A stretch of DNA of 64,000 nt from JAGGAG01 sp964638035 (GCA_964638035.1 CAZWXD010000008.1:1-64000); one strand, 5' to 3'. Counted from the first letter of the stretch, positions 15,851-25,248 are shown. Numbers and translations are program-made. The notes: generated from the sequence alone by a model not told the origin.

Positions 15851-17802
15851 CCGGCACCGGGTTGGCGGCGCTCCAGGCCGCGGCTGACTCCACCTATCCG
15901 GATCGCCAGGATCCGGTGACCGTCTTCTTCCAGTTCGTCTTCCAGCAACCGCCCCGCGTGATGTGGGGCGGTGTCCTCCTGGGCGCGGTGCTGGCGCTGC
16001 TGGCACTCGCTTGGCTCTGGCGCCGCTGGCCGCGCATCCGTGCGGCAGTCGACCAGCGCCCCGGGCTCAAGTGGGTCATCCCGGTGGGAACCGCGGCGAC
16101 TGTCGCGGTGGCGGCAGGTGCTGCGCTCAAGAGCTACCACTTCATGCACACCGACAAGCGCTTCTGCACCGGGTGCCATGTCTTCGTGCCCACCGGCCAC
16201 GCGATGGTGGCCCCCGGGCCGGGCAACTTCAAGCTGGTCACGGCACTCGCGGGGGGGCACGATACGCTGCAGTGCACGGCATGTCACAGCTCCAGCGTGC
16301 CGAAGCAGGCGAAGAAGATGCTGTACTGGATGGCGGGCGTTCGCGATTCGACGATGCCCTACCGCGCGCCGGTGGACCGCCACGCCTGCGAGCAGTGCCA
16401 CAGCGTCGGGACGGGCGGCAAGGTGTGGCAGGACATCGCAGCCACCGCCGGTCACCGGGCACACCTGCAGTCCGACACCATCCACCTCCGCCCCAAGGCC
16501 GAGTGCCTCACCTGCCACGCCGAAGCGGCGCACAAGTTTGTGCCCCAGGACAAGACCTGCACCCAGCAGGGATGCCACCTTACCGACGACGTAACGATCC
16601 GCCTGGGGCGCATGGCAGGCCAGCAGGGCTTCCACTGCGTCATGTGCCACCAGTTCACCCGCGAGGTTCCCTCCCTTGCCACCACCGACTCGGCGCGGAC
16701 AGCGCTGCGGAGAGCGGGCCGGCAGGAATGCAACCAGTGTCACGCAATGCAGGAGAAGTTGGCCGATTTCGACCCGGCGAAGGACCCGCACAACGGCAGT
16801 TGCGGCATGTGCCACAACCCGCACGCCAACGTGAAGCCGAAGGATGCACTCAAGACCTGCACCGATGCGGGGTGCCACGCCGACACCTGGAAGACCGTGG
16901 CGTTTCACAGCGGGCGGGCACACCGGCGCGTGGCGCAGGACTGCCAGGTGTGCCACCGGCCCCACAGCGCCCGGGTGGATGCCAGCGACTGTGTGGGCTG
17001 CCACTCGACGGTGCGCGGGCTGTCCCCCAGGGGAGGCCGTCGTCCCCGGGTGCCGGCCACCTTCGACACCACGCGCGCGCTCCGCACGATGTCGGGCCTG
17101 GCCCATCCCGACCCGCCAGCACCCCGTGAGCCGCGTGGCAAGGGTGACGTGCCGCCCTCCGAGCCACCCCCGTGGACGGGGGCCGCCGCCAGCGACCCCC
17201 GCCCCTTTCGGCACGAGCGCCACACCCGTCTGCCCTGCATCAAGTGCCACGACATCAAGTCCAAGACCAACTTCCTGCGGTTCAAGCAGCCACGCGGTTG
17301 CCTGATCTGCCACCACCAGTCGCCGGACCGGGCCGATTGTGCCAGGTGCCACGCCGACGTGGAGTCCCGGGAGTTCGCCGCGTCGTTCGTGGTGCGCACC
17401 TCGGGCCCCCCGCCCCATGCGCGGCAGGCCACGGCCACCTTCCAGCACGGCACACACGCCGGCATCGGGTGCCGTGACTGCCACCGCGAGTCGGTGACAT
17501 TGGCACCGACGGAGGCTGCGCGCACCTGCCAGGGGTGCCACGACCAGCACCACGAAGCCGGCCGCACCTGCGCCACCTGCCACCGGGTGGAAGGCACCCG
17601 GCAGGCACACACTCGCGAGACGCACGTCGCCTGTACCCAGTGCCACGCGGCGGCGACAATCTCCCGGCTCCTGCCCGACCGCCAGTTCTGCCTGGGCTGC
17701 CACACTCCGGCGACCGACCACTACGCGCAGTCCCCATGCACCCAGTGCCACCTCTTCGAGACGCCGGAGGGCTTCCGGCCCAGCCTGGCACGCACGCCGT
17801 GA
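15847..17802 (+). CDS. Inner-membrane 20-heme cytochrome c with NapC/NirT-like start
   Basis: 651 residues. Two membrane helices (about residues 39-58 and 76-94) precede SYHFMHTDKRFCTGCH, the layout of NapC/NirT-type quinol dehydrogenases in which the first heme sits just outside the membrane. Eighteen CXXCH motifs follow (first at residues 107-111, last CTQCH near the end) plus two CX4CH (CTQQGCH, CTDAGCH), making about 20 hemes. A heme-poor Pro-rich linker at about residues 395-450 separates 11 N-terminal hemes from 9 C-terminal ones, as if two cytochrome modules were fused. Predicted role: taking electrons from the quinol pool and moving them across the periplasm. It overlaps its neighbours at both ends (ATGA, GTGA). 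Confidence 0.88.
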   Translation: MTGTGLAALQAAADSTYPDRQDPVTVFFQFVFQQPPRVMWGGVLLGAVLALLALAWLWRRWPRIRAAVDQRPGLKWVIPVGTAATVAVAAGAALKSYHFMHTDKRFCTGCHVFVPTGHAMVAPGPGNFKLVTALAGGHDTLQCTACHSSSVPKQAKKMLYWMAGVRDSTMPYRAPVDRHACEQCHSVGTGGKVWQDIAATAGHRAHLQSDTIHLRPKAECLTCHAEAAHKFVPQDKTCTQQGCHLTDDVTIRLGRMAGQQGFHCVMCHQFTREVPSLATTDSARTALRRAGRQECNQCHAMQEKLADFDPAKDPHNGSCGMCHNPHANVKPKDALKTCTDAGCHADTWKTVAFHSGRAHRRVAQDCQVCHRPHSARVDASDCVGCHSTVRGLSPRGGRRPRVPATFDTTRALRTMSGLAHPDPPAPREPRGKGDVPPSEPPPWTGAAASDPRPFRHERHTRLPCIKCHDIKSKTNFLRFKQPRGCLICHHQSPDRADCARCHADVESREFAASFVVRTSGPPPHARQATATFQHGTHAGIGCRDCHRESVTLAPTEAARTCQGCHDQHHEAGRTCATCHRVEGTRQAHTRETHVACTQCHAAATISRLLPDRQFCLGCHTPATDHYAQSPCTQCHLFETPEGFRPSLARTP

Positions 17803-19313
17803 GGCGCCCCGCCCTGCCCCTCACGCTGGGCGCCGTGGCGTTGGTCATGCCCGCGACGGCACGGGCCCAGGGCTACCGGGCCACGTTCGACGCGCAGGCG
17901 CAGACCGTGGAGTGGCGGGGCTGGCAGGTGGACAGCATTCCGAGCGGCGACGTGGTCACGCACCCCGATGGCTCGCTCTTCACCCCTGATGGCATCGCGG
18001 TGGACTGCGGCGCTGGCCGGGCGTGGTGCTGGTTCTACCGGCCGGGTGCGACGCAGGCGGCTGCGCCGGTGGCCCTCACGACTGACGTCACGGCGTGGGG
18101 CTTCGGGGTGAAGGGGCTGAGCGCACGGGGCAACTTCCGGCTGCATTACGATGGCCGGGGCTCGGCGACTGGCTGGCCCGGACAGGAGCCAAGCCTCCAG
18201 CTCTGGGAGGCGTACCTCGACTACCAGCGCAACGGGCTGCAGGCCCGCGCGGGCCGGCAGATCATGGACCTGAGGGTGGGCTGGACCTCGTTCGACGGGG
18301 CACGTGCCACGGTGCGCTTCCGGAAGGCGGGGCTCGAATTGACGGGATTCGGTGGCTGGGGGCTGGCACGGGCTGCCGCGGTGCCGGTCAACGACCCGGT
18401 CACGGCCCCGCTCAACGATTTCATCCCGCCGGAGCGCACCGTGATGGCTGGCGCCGTGGCTGCATGGACCACGGCGCCCGCCGAGGTGCGCGCCGAGTAC
18501 GTGCGCGAGGTGGACCCATCCACGAAGAGCTACGTCCTGCACATGGCGGCGCTCTCGACGACGGTGCGGCCGGACCCACGCTGGATGGTGACGGGTGGCC
18601 TCGAATACGACATCGCGCAGGACCTCCTCGGCTCCGCCGACCTCTCGGTGCGGTATGCCCTCCCCTCGCTCCAGGTGGCAGGCGGCTACCGGCGCTACCG
18701 GCCCATCTTCCCGCTCTGGAGCATCTGGTCAGCCTTCTCGCCGGTGCCCTACAACTCCGCGCTCGCCTCGGCGGTGGTTTCCGCGCAACCGTGGCTCCAG
18801 CTGCGCGGGCGCATTGAGTACTACCGGTTCGAGTCGGCGGACGCGGACACCCCCCTCTTCCCCAATGAGCAGGACGGCTGGCGCTGGAGTGCCGGTGGCA
18901 CCGTGACCCGACTCAAGGACTGGACCTTCGATGCTGGATACACCTGGGAGCGTGGCACCGGGGCCGGCGTGCTCGGCTGGGATGGCTCGGTGCGGTGGGA
19001 CGTTCGCGAGGACCTGGCGCTCAAGGCGTCAGGAGCACTCATGAAGCGGCCACTCGCCTACCGGTTCAGCGATGCCAACGTGCTGTGGTTTGGTGGTGAT
19101 GTCATGTGGCGGGTGACACCGGCCTGGAACCTCATCATGTCGGCGGCGTGGTTCGATGAGGACCGCGACCGGCCCGATGCGGCCGCCTTCGAGTGGTCGC
19201 AGACGCGCCTCAGTGCCAGGGTCACCTACACCCTGGGCTCCGGCGACGCGCGGCGGCAGAGCGTGCCGCCGGTGATTGACCGCATGCCCAGCATGATTGG
19301 GGTCGGCCGGTGA
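17799..19313 (+). CDS. Outer-membrane beta-barrel, probable cytochrome-conduit porin
   Basis: 504 residues from GTG 17799, which overlaps the previous stop (GTGA). A signal peptide (LPLTLGAVALVMPATARAQ) is followed by a strand-rich protein with porin-style repeats: RNGLQARAGRQIMDL, WTSFDGARATVRF, ELTGFGGWGLARA, LQLRGRIEYYRF, WTFDAGYTWERG, NLIMSAAWFDEDR, TRLSARVTYTLGSG. About 16-20 strands can be counted by eye. Like alginate-export/porin proteins it has long polar turns. Because it sits inside an operon of multiheme cytochromes, the likeliest role is the MtrB/PioB-like sleeve holding a cytochrome in the outer membrane. That is inference from context; no MtrB-specific CXXC was found at the N-terminus. 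Confidence 0.75.
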   Translation: MRRPALPLTLGAVALVMPATARAQGYRATFDAQAQTVEWRGWQVDSIPSGDVVTHPDGSLFTPDGIAVDCGAGRAWCWFYRPGATQAAAPVALTTDVTAWGFGVKGLSARGNFRLHYDGRGSATGWPGQEPSLQLWEAYLDYQRNGLQARAGRQIMDLRVGWTSFDGARATVRFRKAGLELTGFGGWGLARAAAVPVNDPVTAPLNDFIPPERTVMAGAVAAWTTAPAEVRAEYVREVDPSTKSYVLHMAALSTTVRPDPRWMVTGGLEYDIAQDLLGSADLSVRYALPSLQVAGGYRRYRPIFPLWSIWSAFSPVPYNSALASAVVSAQPWLQLRGRIEYYRFESADADTPLFPNEQDGWRWSAGGTVTRLKDWTFDAGYTWERGTGAGVLGWDGSVRWDVREDLALKASGALMKRPLAYRFSDANVLWFGGDVMWRVTPAWNLIMSAAWFDEDRDRPDAAAFEWSQTRLSARVTYTLGSGDARRQSVPPVIDRMPSMIGVGR

Positions 19314-20734
19314 CGCGCGTCGTCCGGATTGCCGCCGCCATCGGCGGCGTGGCCCTGCTGGGCGCTGCGGCGGCGGTGGCCCCACCCTTTGACCATTGGC
19401 AGCACCGCACGCTCTTCGTGAGCTGCGCCACCTGCCATGCCGGGGTCGAGACGGCGCCGCGCGCGACGTTCCCCGCCGCGGCCGACTGCGCAGCCTGCCA
19501 TGATGACAAGGTTGCGCGCCGCGTGGCCTGGACCGCGCCGATGGAGCCGCCCCCCACCAACCTTCGCTTCGAGCACCCCGCTCACGCCCGCGCCGTCCGT
19601 GCGGCGGGCCGCGATTCGGCCGCACGCTGCGCCGACTGCCACTCGACCAGGCCGGCAGCATGGATGCGGGTCCAGCGCTCGGTGGCCGAGAACTGCCTGC
19701 AGTGCCACGGCATCACGACGGCCCACTACGACGCCCCTGACAGCGCCTGCGCGCAGTGCCACGTGCCATTCTGGGAGGCGCCCCGAGTGCCCAAGGCACA
19801 GGTGGCCACGTGGAAGGCGCCTGTGTCACACCAGGGGCCGACGTTCATCGAGCAGCACGGGACACTGGCCACGGTGGCAGGCGGCGGCGTGGCGGCCTCG
19901 TGTGCCACCTGCCATGCACGCGACTTCTGCATGGCGTGCCACGTGAACGCACCCGAAGAGCCCACGATCCAGGCCCTGGGCCCCGACCCCAGGTCGCTGG
20001 CCCTGGCGCGGAGCGACCTCAGGGCACCCGCATCGCACCGGGCGCAGGGGTTCCTGGCTTCACACGGAAGCGATGCCGCGGCCACGAACGCCCGCTGCGC
20101 CGTCTGCCACACGCAGGAGAGCTGCACCGCCTGCCACATCGTGGGACCGAAGGCCGGCACGTTCGTGTTTGCCGCAGGCCCCGGCCGCGGGACCGGCGCC
20201 ACGGTGCAGCGGGTCCGGCCTGCAAGCCACGGCCGTGACTTCACCGACGCGCATGCCGCCCCCGCCAACGCCTCACCCGGCACCTGCGCCGGGTGCCACG
20301 TGCGGGAGCAGTGCCTGGATTGCCATCGCCCCAACGCGGCCGCGCAGGCGGGCTATCACCCGGCCGACTTCCTGTCCCGACATCCGGTGGCCGCCTACAG
20401 TCGCGAGGTGTCCTGCGCCGACTGCCACAACACGGGGCAGTTCTGCCAGGCCTGCCACGCCCAGGCAGGGCTGCGCTCCACCGGGACGCTCGGCACACGC
20501 GGCACCTTCCACGATGCCGGCGCCGGGTTCGTGGCCGGCCATGGCCAGGCCGCACGGCAGTCCCTGGAGAGCTGCGTGTCGTGTCATTCGGAACGTGATT
20601 GCATGACGTGCCACTCGGGGACCGGGGGGCGGAGGCTCAACCCGCATGGTCCCGGCTTTGACGCGGAGCGCATGAAGCAGCAGAACCCGCAGATGTGCAC
20701 CGCCTGCCACGGCGCCGCCGTCCCTGGCTCCTGA
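19310..20734 (+). CDS. Periplasmic 16-heme cytochrome c
   Basis: 474 residues from GTG 19310, overlapping the barrel gene stop (GTGA). An N-terminal hydrophobic segment (IAAAIGGVALLGAAAAVAPP) works as a signal peptide or anchor. Sixteen CXXCH motifs are present (CATCH, CAACH, CADCH, CLQCH, CAQCH, CATCH, CMACH, CAVCH, CTACH, CAGCH, CLDCH, CADCH, CQACH, CVSCH, CMTCH, CTACH). From the sixth onward they often come in close pairs (CATCHARDFCMACH, CAVCHTQESCTACH, CAGCHVREQCLDCH, CVSCHSERDCMTCH), a spacing of about 9 residues that suggests internal repeats. Placed after the barrel, it could be the MtrA-like periplasmic partner. It ends in a repeat region next to convergent glpK. Confidence 0.88.
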   Translation: MTRVVRIAAAIGGVALLGAAAAVAPPFDHWQHRTLFVSCATCHAGVETAPRATFPAAADCAACHDDKVARRVAWTAPMEPPPTNLRFEHPAHARAVRAAGRDSAARCADCHSTRPAAWMRVQRSVAENCLQCHGITTAHYDAPDSACAQCHVPFWEAPRVPKAQVATWKAPVSHQGPTFIEQHGTLATVAGGGVAASCATCHARDFCMACHVNAPEEPTIQALGPDPRSLALARSDLRAPASHRAQGFLASHGSDAAATNARCAVCHTQESCTACHIVGPKAGTFVFAAGPGRGTGATVQRVRPASHGRDFTDAHAAPANASPGTCAGCHVREQCLDCHRPNAAAQAGYHPADFLSRHPVAAYSREVSCADCHNTGQFCQACHAQAGLRSTGTLGTRGTFHDAGAGFVAGHGQAARQSLESCVSCHSERDCMTCHSGTGGRRLNPHGPGFDAERMKQQNPQMCTACHGAAVPGS

Positions 20735-20770
20735 CATCCTGACGTCCTGACGCCAGACGTCCTGACGCCC
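20731..20770. repeat. 8-bp-period CTGACGTC repeat, locus A
   Basis: About five imperfect copies of an 8-base unit (CTGACATC, CTGACGTC, CTGACGCC, AGACGTC, CTGACGCC) fill the gap between the convergent cytochrome and glpK genes and include both stop codons. The same unit recurs at 52321-52372, 52531-52563 and, degenerate, at 62940-63008. Confidence 0.8.
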
Positions 20771-22245
20771 TACTTCGCCTTCGCCCAGTGGAGTGCGGCG
20801 CCCACGGCGCGGTCCCACGCCGCCCGCCGCGCCCGTCGTTCACCAACCTCCATGGCGGGAGTGAACCGGGTCATCCCCTGCGCACGGTGCAGGTCCTCCG
20901 GTCCCTTCCACGTTCCCGATGCCATTCCCGCCAGCACCGCGGCACCGAGCGCCGTGGTCTCGATCATGGCCGGGCGCTCTACCGGCACCCCCAGCACGTC
21001 CGCCTGGAACTGCACCAGGAAATCGTTGGCCGCGGCCCCACCGTCCACCCGCAGCACGGGCACCGCGAGTCGCGCCGACTCCGCGATGGCGAGGAGCAGC
21101 TCGGAGACACTGAAGGCCATCGCCTCGAGCGCGGCCCGCACGAGGTGGGCGCGCGTGGTGCCCCGTGTCAGGCCGGTGATGGTTCCGCGCGCGTCGGGCT
21201 CCCAGTGCGGCGTGCCCAGCCCGACGAACGCCGGGACAAAGGTCACGCCGCCAGTGTCGTCCACGCTCCGGGCCAGCGCCTCCGTCTCACCGGCGTTCTT
21301 CACGATGCCGAGGCCGTCCCGGAGCCACTGCACCGCCGCGCCCGCGATGAACACCGAGCCTTCCAGCGCATACTGCGGTTCGCCCGATGGCCCACACGCG
21401 GCCGTGGTCAGGAGCCCCTGGGCCGGCGCAGGCATGGCGTCCCCGGCGTGCGCCAGGAGGAATGCGCCCGTCCCATAGGTGTTCTTGGCCATTCCGCGAC
21501 GGGTGCATCCCTGGCCAAAGAGGGCGGCCTGCTGGTCCCCGGCGATGCCCCGGATCGGCAGGGCAAACCCGAGGTGCCCCGGCTGCACCTGGCCTGCCTC
21601 TCCGCTCGATGGCACGATCGTGGGCAGCAGGGCACGCGGGATCGAGAACAGTTGCAGCAATTCGTCATCCCACGCACGTGCCTTCAGGTTGTACAGCATC
21701 GTGCGAGAGGCGTTGGTGTGGTCGGTGACGTGCTCGCCCCCGGTCAGGCGGGCAATGAGCCAGCTGTCGATGGTCCCGGCCGCGAGGTCTCCCCGCGCGG
21801 CCCGCTGGCGCAGCGCGGCATCCTGCAGCAGCCACTCGAGTTTCGTCGCCGAGAAATAGGGATCGCAGACCAGACCGGTACGCTCCCGCACGATCGCCTC
21901 GAGGCCTCGTTCGCGCAGTTCCCGGCAGCGCGCCGCGGTGCGCCGGTCCTGCCACACGATGGCGCGTGCCACGGGCGCCAGCGTCTTCCGGTCCCAGAGC
22001 ACGACTGTCTCGCGCTGGTTGGTGATGCCGAGGGCCACCGGACGGGTGCCTGCGGCGGCGATGGCCTCACGCATCGCCTCCAGCGAGACCCGCAGCACCT
22101 CCTCCGCGTCGTGCTCCACCCAGCCTGGCTGGGGAAAGTGCTGCGTGAACTCCCGGTATCCGCGCCCGAGCACGGTGCCTGACTGGTCGATCACGAGGGC
22201 GGTGGCGCCTGTGGTGCCCTCGTCGAGGGCCAGGATCGAGGTCAT
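20770..22245 (-). CDS. glpK: Glycerol kinase
   Basis: 491 residues, the usual GlpK length. It phosphorylates glycerol to sn-glycerol 3-phosphate using ATP. The FGGY-kinase motifs are all visible: ILALDEGTTGATALVIDQSG at the N-terminus, GITNQRETVVLWDRKT, GIAGDQQAALFGQGC, and ALEAMAFSVSELLLAI near the C-terminal ATP site. The ATG at 22245 overlaps the mtnA stop (ATGA), so it is read from the mtnA transcript. No glpF or glpD is nearby. The long in-frame extension beyond 22245 is just the mtnA region read out of frame. Confidence 0.96.
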   Translation of the reverse strand: MTSILALDEGTTGATALVIDQSGTVLGRGYREFTQHFPQPGWVEHDAEEVLRVSLEAMREAIAAAGTRPVALGITNQRETVVLWDRKTLAPVARAIVWQDRRTAARCRELRERGLEAIVRERTGLVCDPYFSATKLEWLLQDAALRQRAARGDLAAGTIDSWLIARLTGGEHVTDHTNASRTMLYNLKARAWDDELLQLFSIPRALLPTIVPSSGEAGQVQPGHLGFALPIRGIAGDQQAALFGQGCTRRGMAKNTYGTGAFLLAHAGDAMPAPAQGLLTTAACGPSGEPQYALEGSVFIAGAAVQWLRDGLGIVKNAGETEALARSVDDTGGVTFVPAFVGLGTPHWEPDARGTITGLTRGTTRAHLVRAALEAMAFSVSELLLAIAESARLAVPVLRVDGGAAANDFLVQFQADVLGVPVERPAMIETTALGAAVLAGMASGTWKGPEDLHRAQGMTRFTPAMEVGERRARRAAWDRAVGAALHWAKAK

Positions 22246-23297
22246 GCGACGGCCCCGGCACGGGCGTGGGTGGTGCGCCACGCCGCGAGGTCCGGGGCGC
22301 GAAGGATGCCCGCATCGGTGATGAACCCGGAGATGAGGGCGGCCGGCGTCACGTCGAAGGCCGGATTCCAGGTGACGACCCCGGGTGGCGCGAGGCGCTG
22401 GCCGCCGTGGTGGGTCACTTCGTCGGGGTGGCGCTGCTCGATGGGAATCGAGGCGCCATCGGGCGTGCCGGGATCGAAGGTGGAGGCCGGCGCCGCCACG
22501 AACAGCGGAACACCATGCGCCTGGGCGGCGAGTGCCACCCCATAGGTGCCGATCTTGTTGGCGGTGTCGCCATTCGCCGCAATGCGATCCGCCCCCACCA
22601 GCACGCACGACACGTCGCCCAACCGGAGCCGGCTCGCTGCCATGTTGTCGGCAAGCAATGTGCACGGCACCCGGGCCTGTCCCAGCTCCCAGGCCGTGAG
22701 CCGGCTCCCCTGCAGCACGGGCCGGGTCTCGTTCACCAGCACGTGCACGCGTCGTCCCGCATCCACCGCGGCGTACACCGGGGCCAGCGCCGTGCCGATC
22801 CCCGAGGTGGCGAGGGCACCCGCATTGCAGTGCGTCATGACGATCGCACCATCGGAGACGACGGCCAGCCCGTGGCGACCAATCTGCGCGCACATCGCCT
22901 GGTCTTCGGCGTGCACGGCCAGTGCCTCGGCCACCATGGCTGCGGCGAGCGCGGCGCCATCAAGCCCCGGACGCCGGGCCACACCCAGCACCCGGTCGAT
23001 GCCCCAGCGCAGGTTCACCGCCGTGGGGCGCGTCGCTGCGAGCAACGCCCCCGCGGCCTCCGCCGCCTCACGCACCTGGTCCCGCGAAGCGCCGGATGCG
23101 CGTGAGCCCGCGAGGGCCACACCCATGGCGCCGGCCACGCCGAGCAGCGGCGCGCCGCGGATGCGGAGCCGCACGATGGCATCGGCGAGCGTGGCCACCG
23201 AGGTGTGCAGCTCGTGGCGCTCCTCCAGCGGAAGCGCAGCCTGGTCGAGCGTGCGGACACCTTGCGGTGTCCAGGCAATTGTCTCTGGCAGGGGCAT
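22242..23297 (-). CDS. mtnA: S-methyl-5-thioribose-1-phosphate isomerase (MtnA)
   Basis: 351 residues. It converts methylthioribose 1-phosphate to methylthioribulose 1-phosphate in methionine salvage. Family markers: RGAPLLGVAGAMGVAL, the catalytic Cys in MTHCNAGALATSGIGTAL, NETRPVLQGSRLTAWEL, DNMAA, and the catalytic Asp in VGADRIAANGDTANKIGTY. The eIF2B-like fold is complete. The start is ATG 23297. No other salvage gene (mtnP, mtnK, mtnB) is nearby, and the link to glpK is only operonic. It is divergent from the enoyl-CoA hydratase gene across about 52 bases. Confidence 0.96.
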   Translation of the reverse strand: MPLPETIAWTPQGVRTLDQAALPLEERHELHTSVATLADAIVRLRIRGAPLLGVAGAMGVALAGSRASGASRDQVREAAEAAGALLAATRPTAVNLRWGIDRVLGVARRPGLDGAALAAAMVAEALAVHAEDQAMCAQIGRHGLAVVSDGAIVMTHCNAGALATSGIGTALAPVYAAVDAGRRVHVLVNETRPVLQGSRLTAWELGQARVPCTLLADNMAASRLRLGDVSCVLVGADRIAANGDTANKIGTYGVALAAQAHGVPLFVAAPASTFDPGTPDGASIPIEQRHPDEVTHHGGQRLAPPGVVTWNPAFDVTPAALISGFITDAGILRAPDLAAWRTTHARAGAVA

Positions 23298-23349
23298 TTG
23301 ACCAAGATACACACCGCGCGGCACCTCCCCCGGCTGGTTAGCTTTGGGC

Positions 23350-24132
23350 ATGGCCCACGAGACACTCCTCCTCGACGTGCAGGACGGCATCGCCCGCCTG
23401 ACCATCAACCGCCCCGACAAGCTCAACGCCCTCAACGCCACGGTCATTCGCGAGCTGGGTGAGGCGGCGCACGCCCTGGCCGCTGACCCGGCCGTGGGCG
23501 CCATCATCCTCACCGGGGCCGGGCCCAAGGCGTTCGTGGCTGGCGCCGACATCAGCGAGCTGGGCGCGCAGGGACCCCTCGACGGGAAGGCGCGCGCCAT
23601 CGCCGGCCAGGCTGCGTTCCGTGCCTTCGAGCAGTGCGGGAAGCCGGTGATCGCCGCGGTGAATGGCTTCGCGCTCGGGGGCGGGTGCGAGCTCGCCATG
23701 GCGTGCCACATGCGCATCGCCAGCGAGACGGCGCGGTTTGGCCAGCCGGAGGTGAAGCTCGGCCTGCTCCCGGGATACGGTGGTACCGTGCGCCTGCCGC
23801 GCCTGGTGGGCAGGGGCCGCGCCACCGAGCTGCTGCTCACCGGCGCCGTGATCGATGCCGCAGAGGCACACCGCATCGGGCTGGTCAACCGCGTCGTGCC
23901 TGCCGACCGCCTCCTCGAGGAGGCCACCGCCCTTGCCCGCACCATCCTGGAGCAGGGACCGCTGGCGGTGCGGGCGGTGCTGGAGGCGCTCGATGCCGGC
24001 CTCGAGATGTCCCAGGCGGAGGCCCTCCTGTTCGAGGCCAGCCTCTTCGGGTTGCTCTCCTCCACCGCCGACATGCGCGAGGGCACCCGGGCCTTCCTGG
24101 AGAAGCGGAAGGCTGCCTTCACCGGGCGCTGA
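23350..24132 (+). CDS. Enoyl-CoA hydratase/isomerase family protein
   Basis: 260 residues, standard crotonase length. The oxyanion-hole stretch AFVAGADISEL, GFALGGGCELAMACHMRIAS with the first catalytic Glu, and FGQPEVKLGLLPGYGGTVRL with the second Glu are all present, so it should be an active hydratase, as in beta-oxidation. The exact substrate cannot be told. The start is ATG 23350; an upstream TTG two codons earlier is less likely. The leader is very short after TTAGCT at 23338. It stands alone between mtnA and recF. Confidence 0.92.
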   Translation: MAHETLLLDVQDGIARLTINRPDKLNALNATVIRELGEAAHALAADPAVGAIILTGAGPKAFVAGADISELGAQGPLDGKARAIAGQAAFRAFEQCGKPVIAAVNGFALGGGCELAMACHMRIASETARFGQPEVKLGLLPGYGGTVRLPRLVGRGRATELLLTGAVIDAAEAHRIGLVNRVVPADRLLEEATALARTILEQGPLAVRAVLEALDAGLEMSQAEALLFEASLFGLLSSTADMREGTRAFLEKRKAAFTGR

Positions 24133-24171
24133 TTCCTCCCTGCAACCGACACCCCTTTCCGGCTATTTTTC

Positions 24172-25248
24172 ATGAGGTTGGCGCACCTCCGGACGAGGGG
24201 GTTCCGGAACCTCATTGGCGACCCGCTGGAGCTTCCCGCCGAGGGGCTTGCGTTGGTCGGCGCCAACGGGCACGGCAAGACCAACCTGCTCGAGGCGATC
24301 TGCTATCCGGTGCTCTTCCGGTCGTTCCGGGGTGCCGCCGATGGTGACCTGGTGGCAGCGGGCCAGCGGGAGTTCGCGCTCGACGCCGGCTTCGCTGGGG
24401 CCCGCGTGGCACAGGTGGAGGTGCGCTTCGGCGGACCAGGGCGGCAGAAGCAGGTCGTCGTCGACGGCACGCCCGAACGGCGACGCACGGCCGCCATTGG
24501 CCAGTGGCTCGCGGTGGTGTTCGAGCCGGCCGATGTTGCCCTGGCCGGCGGTGCAGCAGCGGGACGCCGGCGATACCTCGACCGGATGTTGTCGTTGTCG
24601 CATCCGGAGTACCTGCGCGCTTTGCTCCGCTACCGGGCGGCGCTGGCCCAGCGAAACGCTGCCCTCCGGCAGCGGCAGGTCGCGGTGGCCGATGCGTTCA
24701 ACGGGGTGCTGGCCCAGGATGGCGCGCTGATCGTCCGGGAGCGCATGCGCTGGACGGAGGCAGAGGGCGGCGGGTTTGCTGGAGAGGTCACCGCCCTGGG
24801 AGAGCGGAGCGGGGCCGGCCTCTCCTATCGCGGGAGCGGCGAACTGGCCGACGCCGGTGCCTGGCCGGATGCATTGGCAACCGCGTCCAGTCGCGACCGG
24901 GTGCGAGGCAGCACCTCGGTTGGCCCGCACCGGCACGACCTCGATTTGCTGGTGGACGGCCGGCTCCTCCGCAGCTGGGGCTCCACCGGCCAGGTCCGGA
25001 CGGCGGCCATCGCGCTCAAGCTGCTGGAGCTCGAGACGCTCCGCCGCGCGCGGGCGGTCGAGCCGGCGCTCCTGCTCGACGATGTCTTCGCCGAGCTCGA
25101 TGGCGAGCGACAGGCGCGGCTGGCAGCGCGGCTGGCGGCACCGGGCCGGCAGGTCTTCGTGACGGCGCCACGGCCGGAGGAGCTTCCGGCGGGCATCGAC
25201 CTGCCCCGTTGGCGCATGGACGCCGGCCGGGCCGCACCGGAGGAATGA
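24172..25248 (+). CDS. recF: RecF, recombination mediator ATPase
   Basis: 358 residues. RecF helps load RecA at gaps together with RecO and RecR. The SMC-like head is clear: FRNLIGDPLELPAEGLALVG then ANGHGKTNLLEA (Walker A at residues 30-37), RRRYLDRMLSLSHPEYL, TSVGPHRHDLDLL, the signature region SWGSTGQVRTAAIALKL, and Walker B PALLLDDVFAELD. Its neighbours dciA and gyrB make this a piece of the classic dnaA-dnaN-recF-gyrB region, although dnaA and dnaN are not here. Confidence 0.95.
   Translation: MRLAHLRTRGFRNLIGDPLELPAEGLALVGANGHGKTNLLEAICYPVLFRSFRGAADGDLVAAGQREFALDAGFAGARVAQVEVRFGGPGRQKQVVVDGTPERRRTAAIGQWLAVVFEPADVALAGGAAAGRRRYLDRMLSLSHPEYLRALLRYRAALAQRNAALRQRQVAVADAFNGVLAQDGALIVRERMRWTEAEGGGFAGEVTALGERSGAGLSYRGSGELADAGAWPDALATASSRDRVRGSTSVGPHRHDLDLLVDGRLLRSWGSTGQVRTAAIALKLLELETLRRARAVEPALLLDDVFAELDGERQARLAARLAAPGRQVFVTAPRPEELPAGIDLPRWRMDAGRAAPEE

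Noticed and set aside
15700..17751. A 683-codon open frame antisense to the 20-heme cytochrome, and a similar one at 12399-14204
   Set aside because: Codon-third GC bias in this DNA leaves long open antisense frames. The plus strand carries unmistakable CXXCH proteins, and the antisense products have no domain or start signal.
20735..20769. Intrinsic terminator between the convergent cytochrome operon and glpK
   Set aside because: The palindromic GACGTC units could fold weakly, but there is no stable GC stem followed by a T-run. It is better described as a repeat array.
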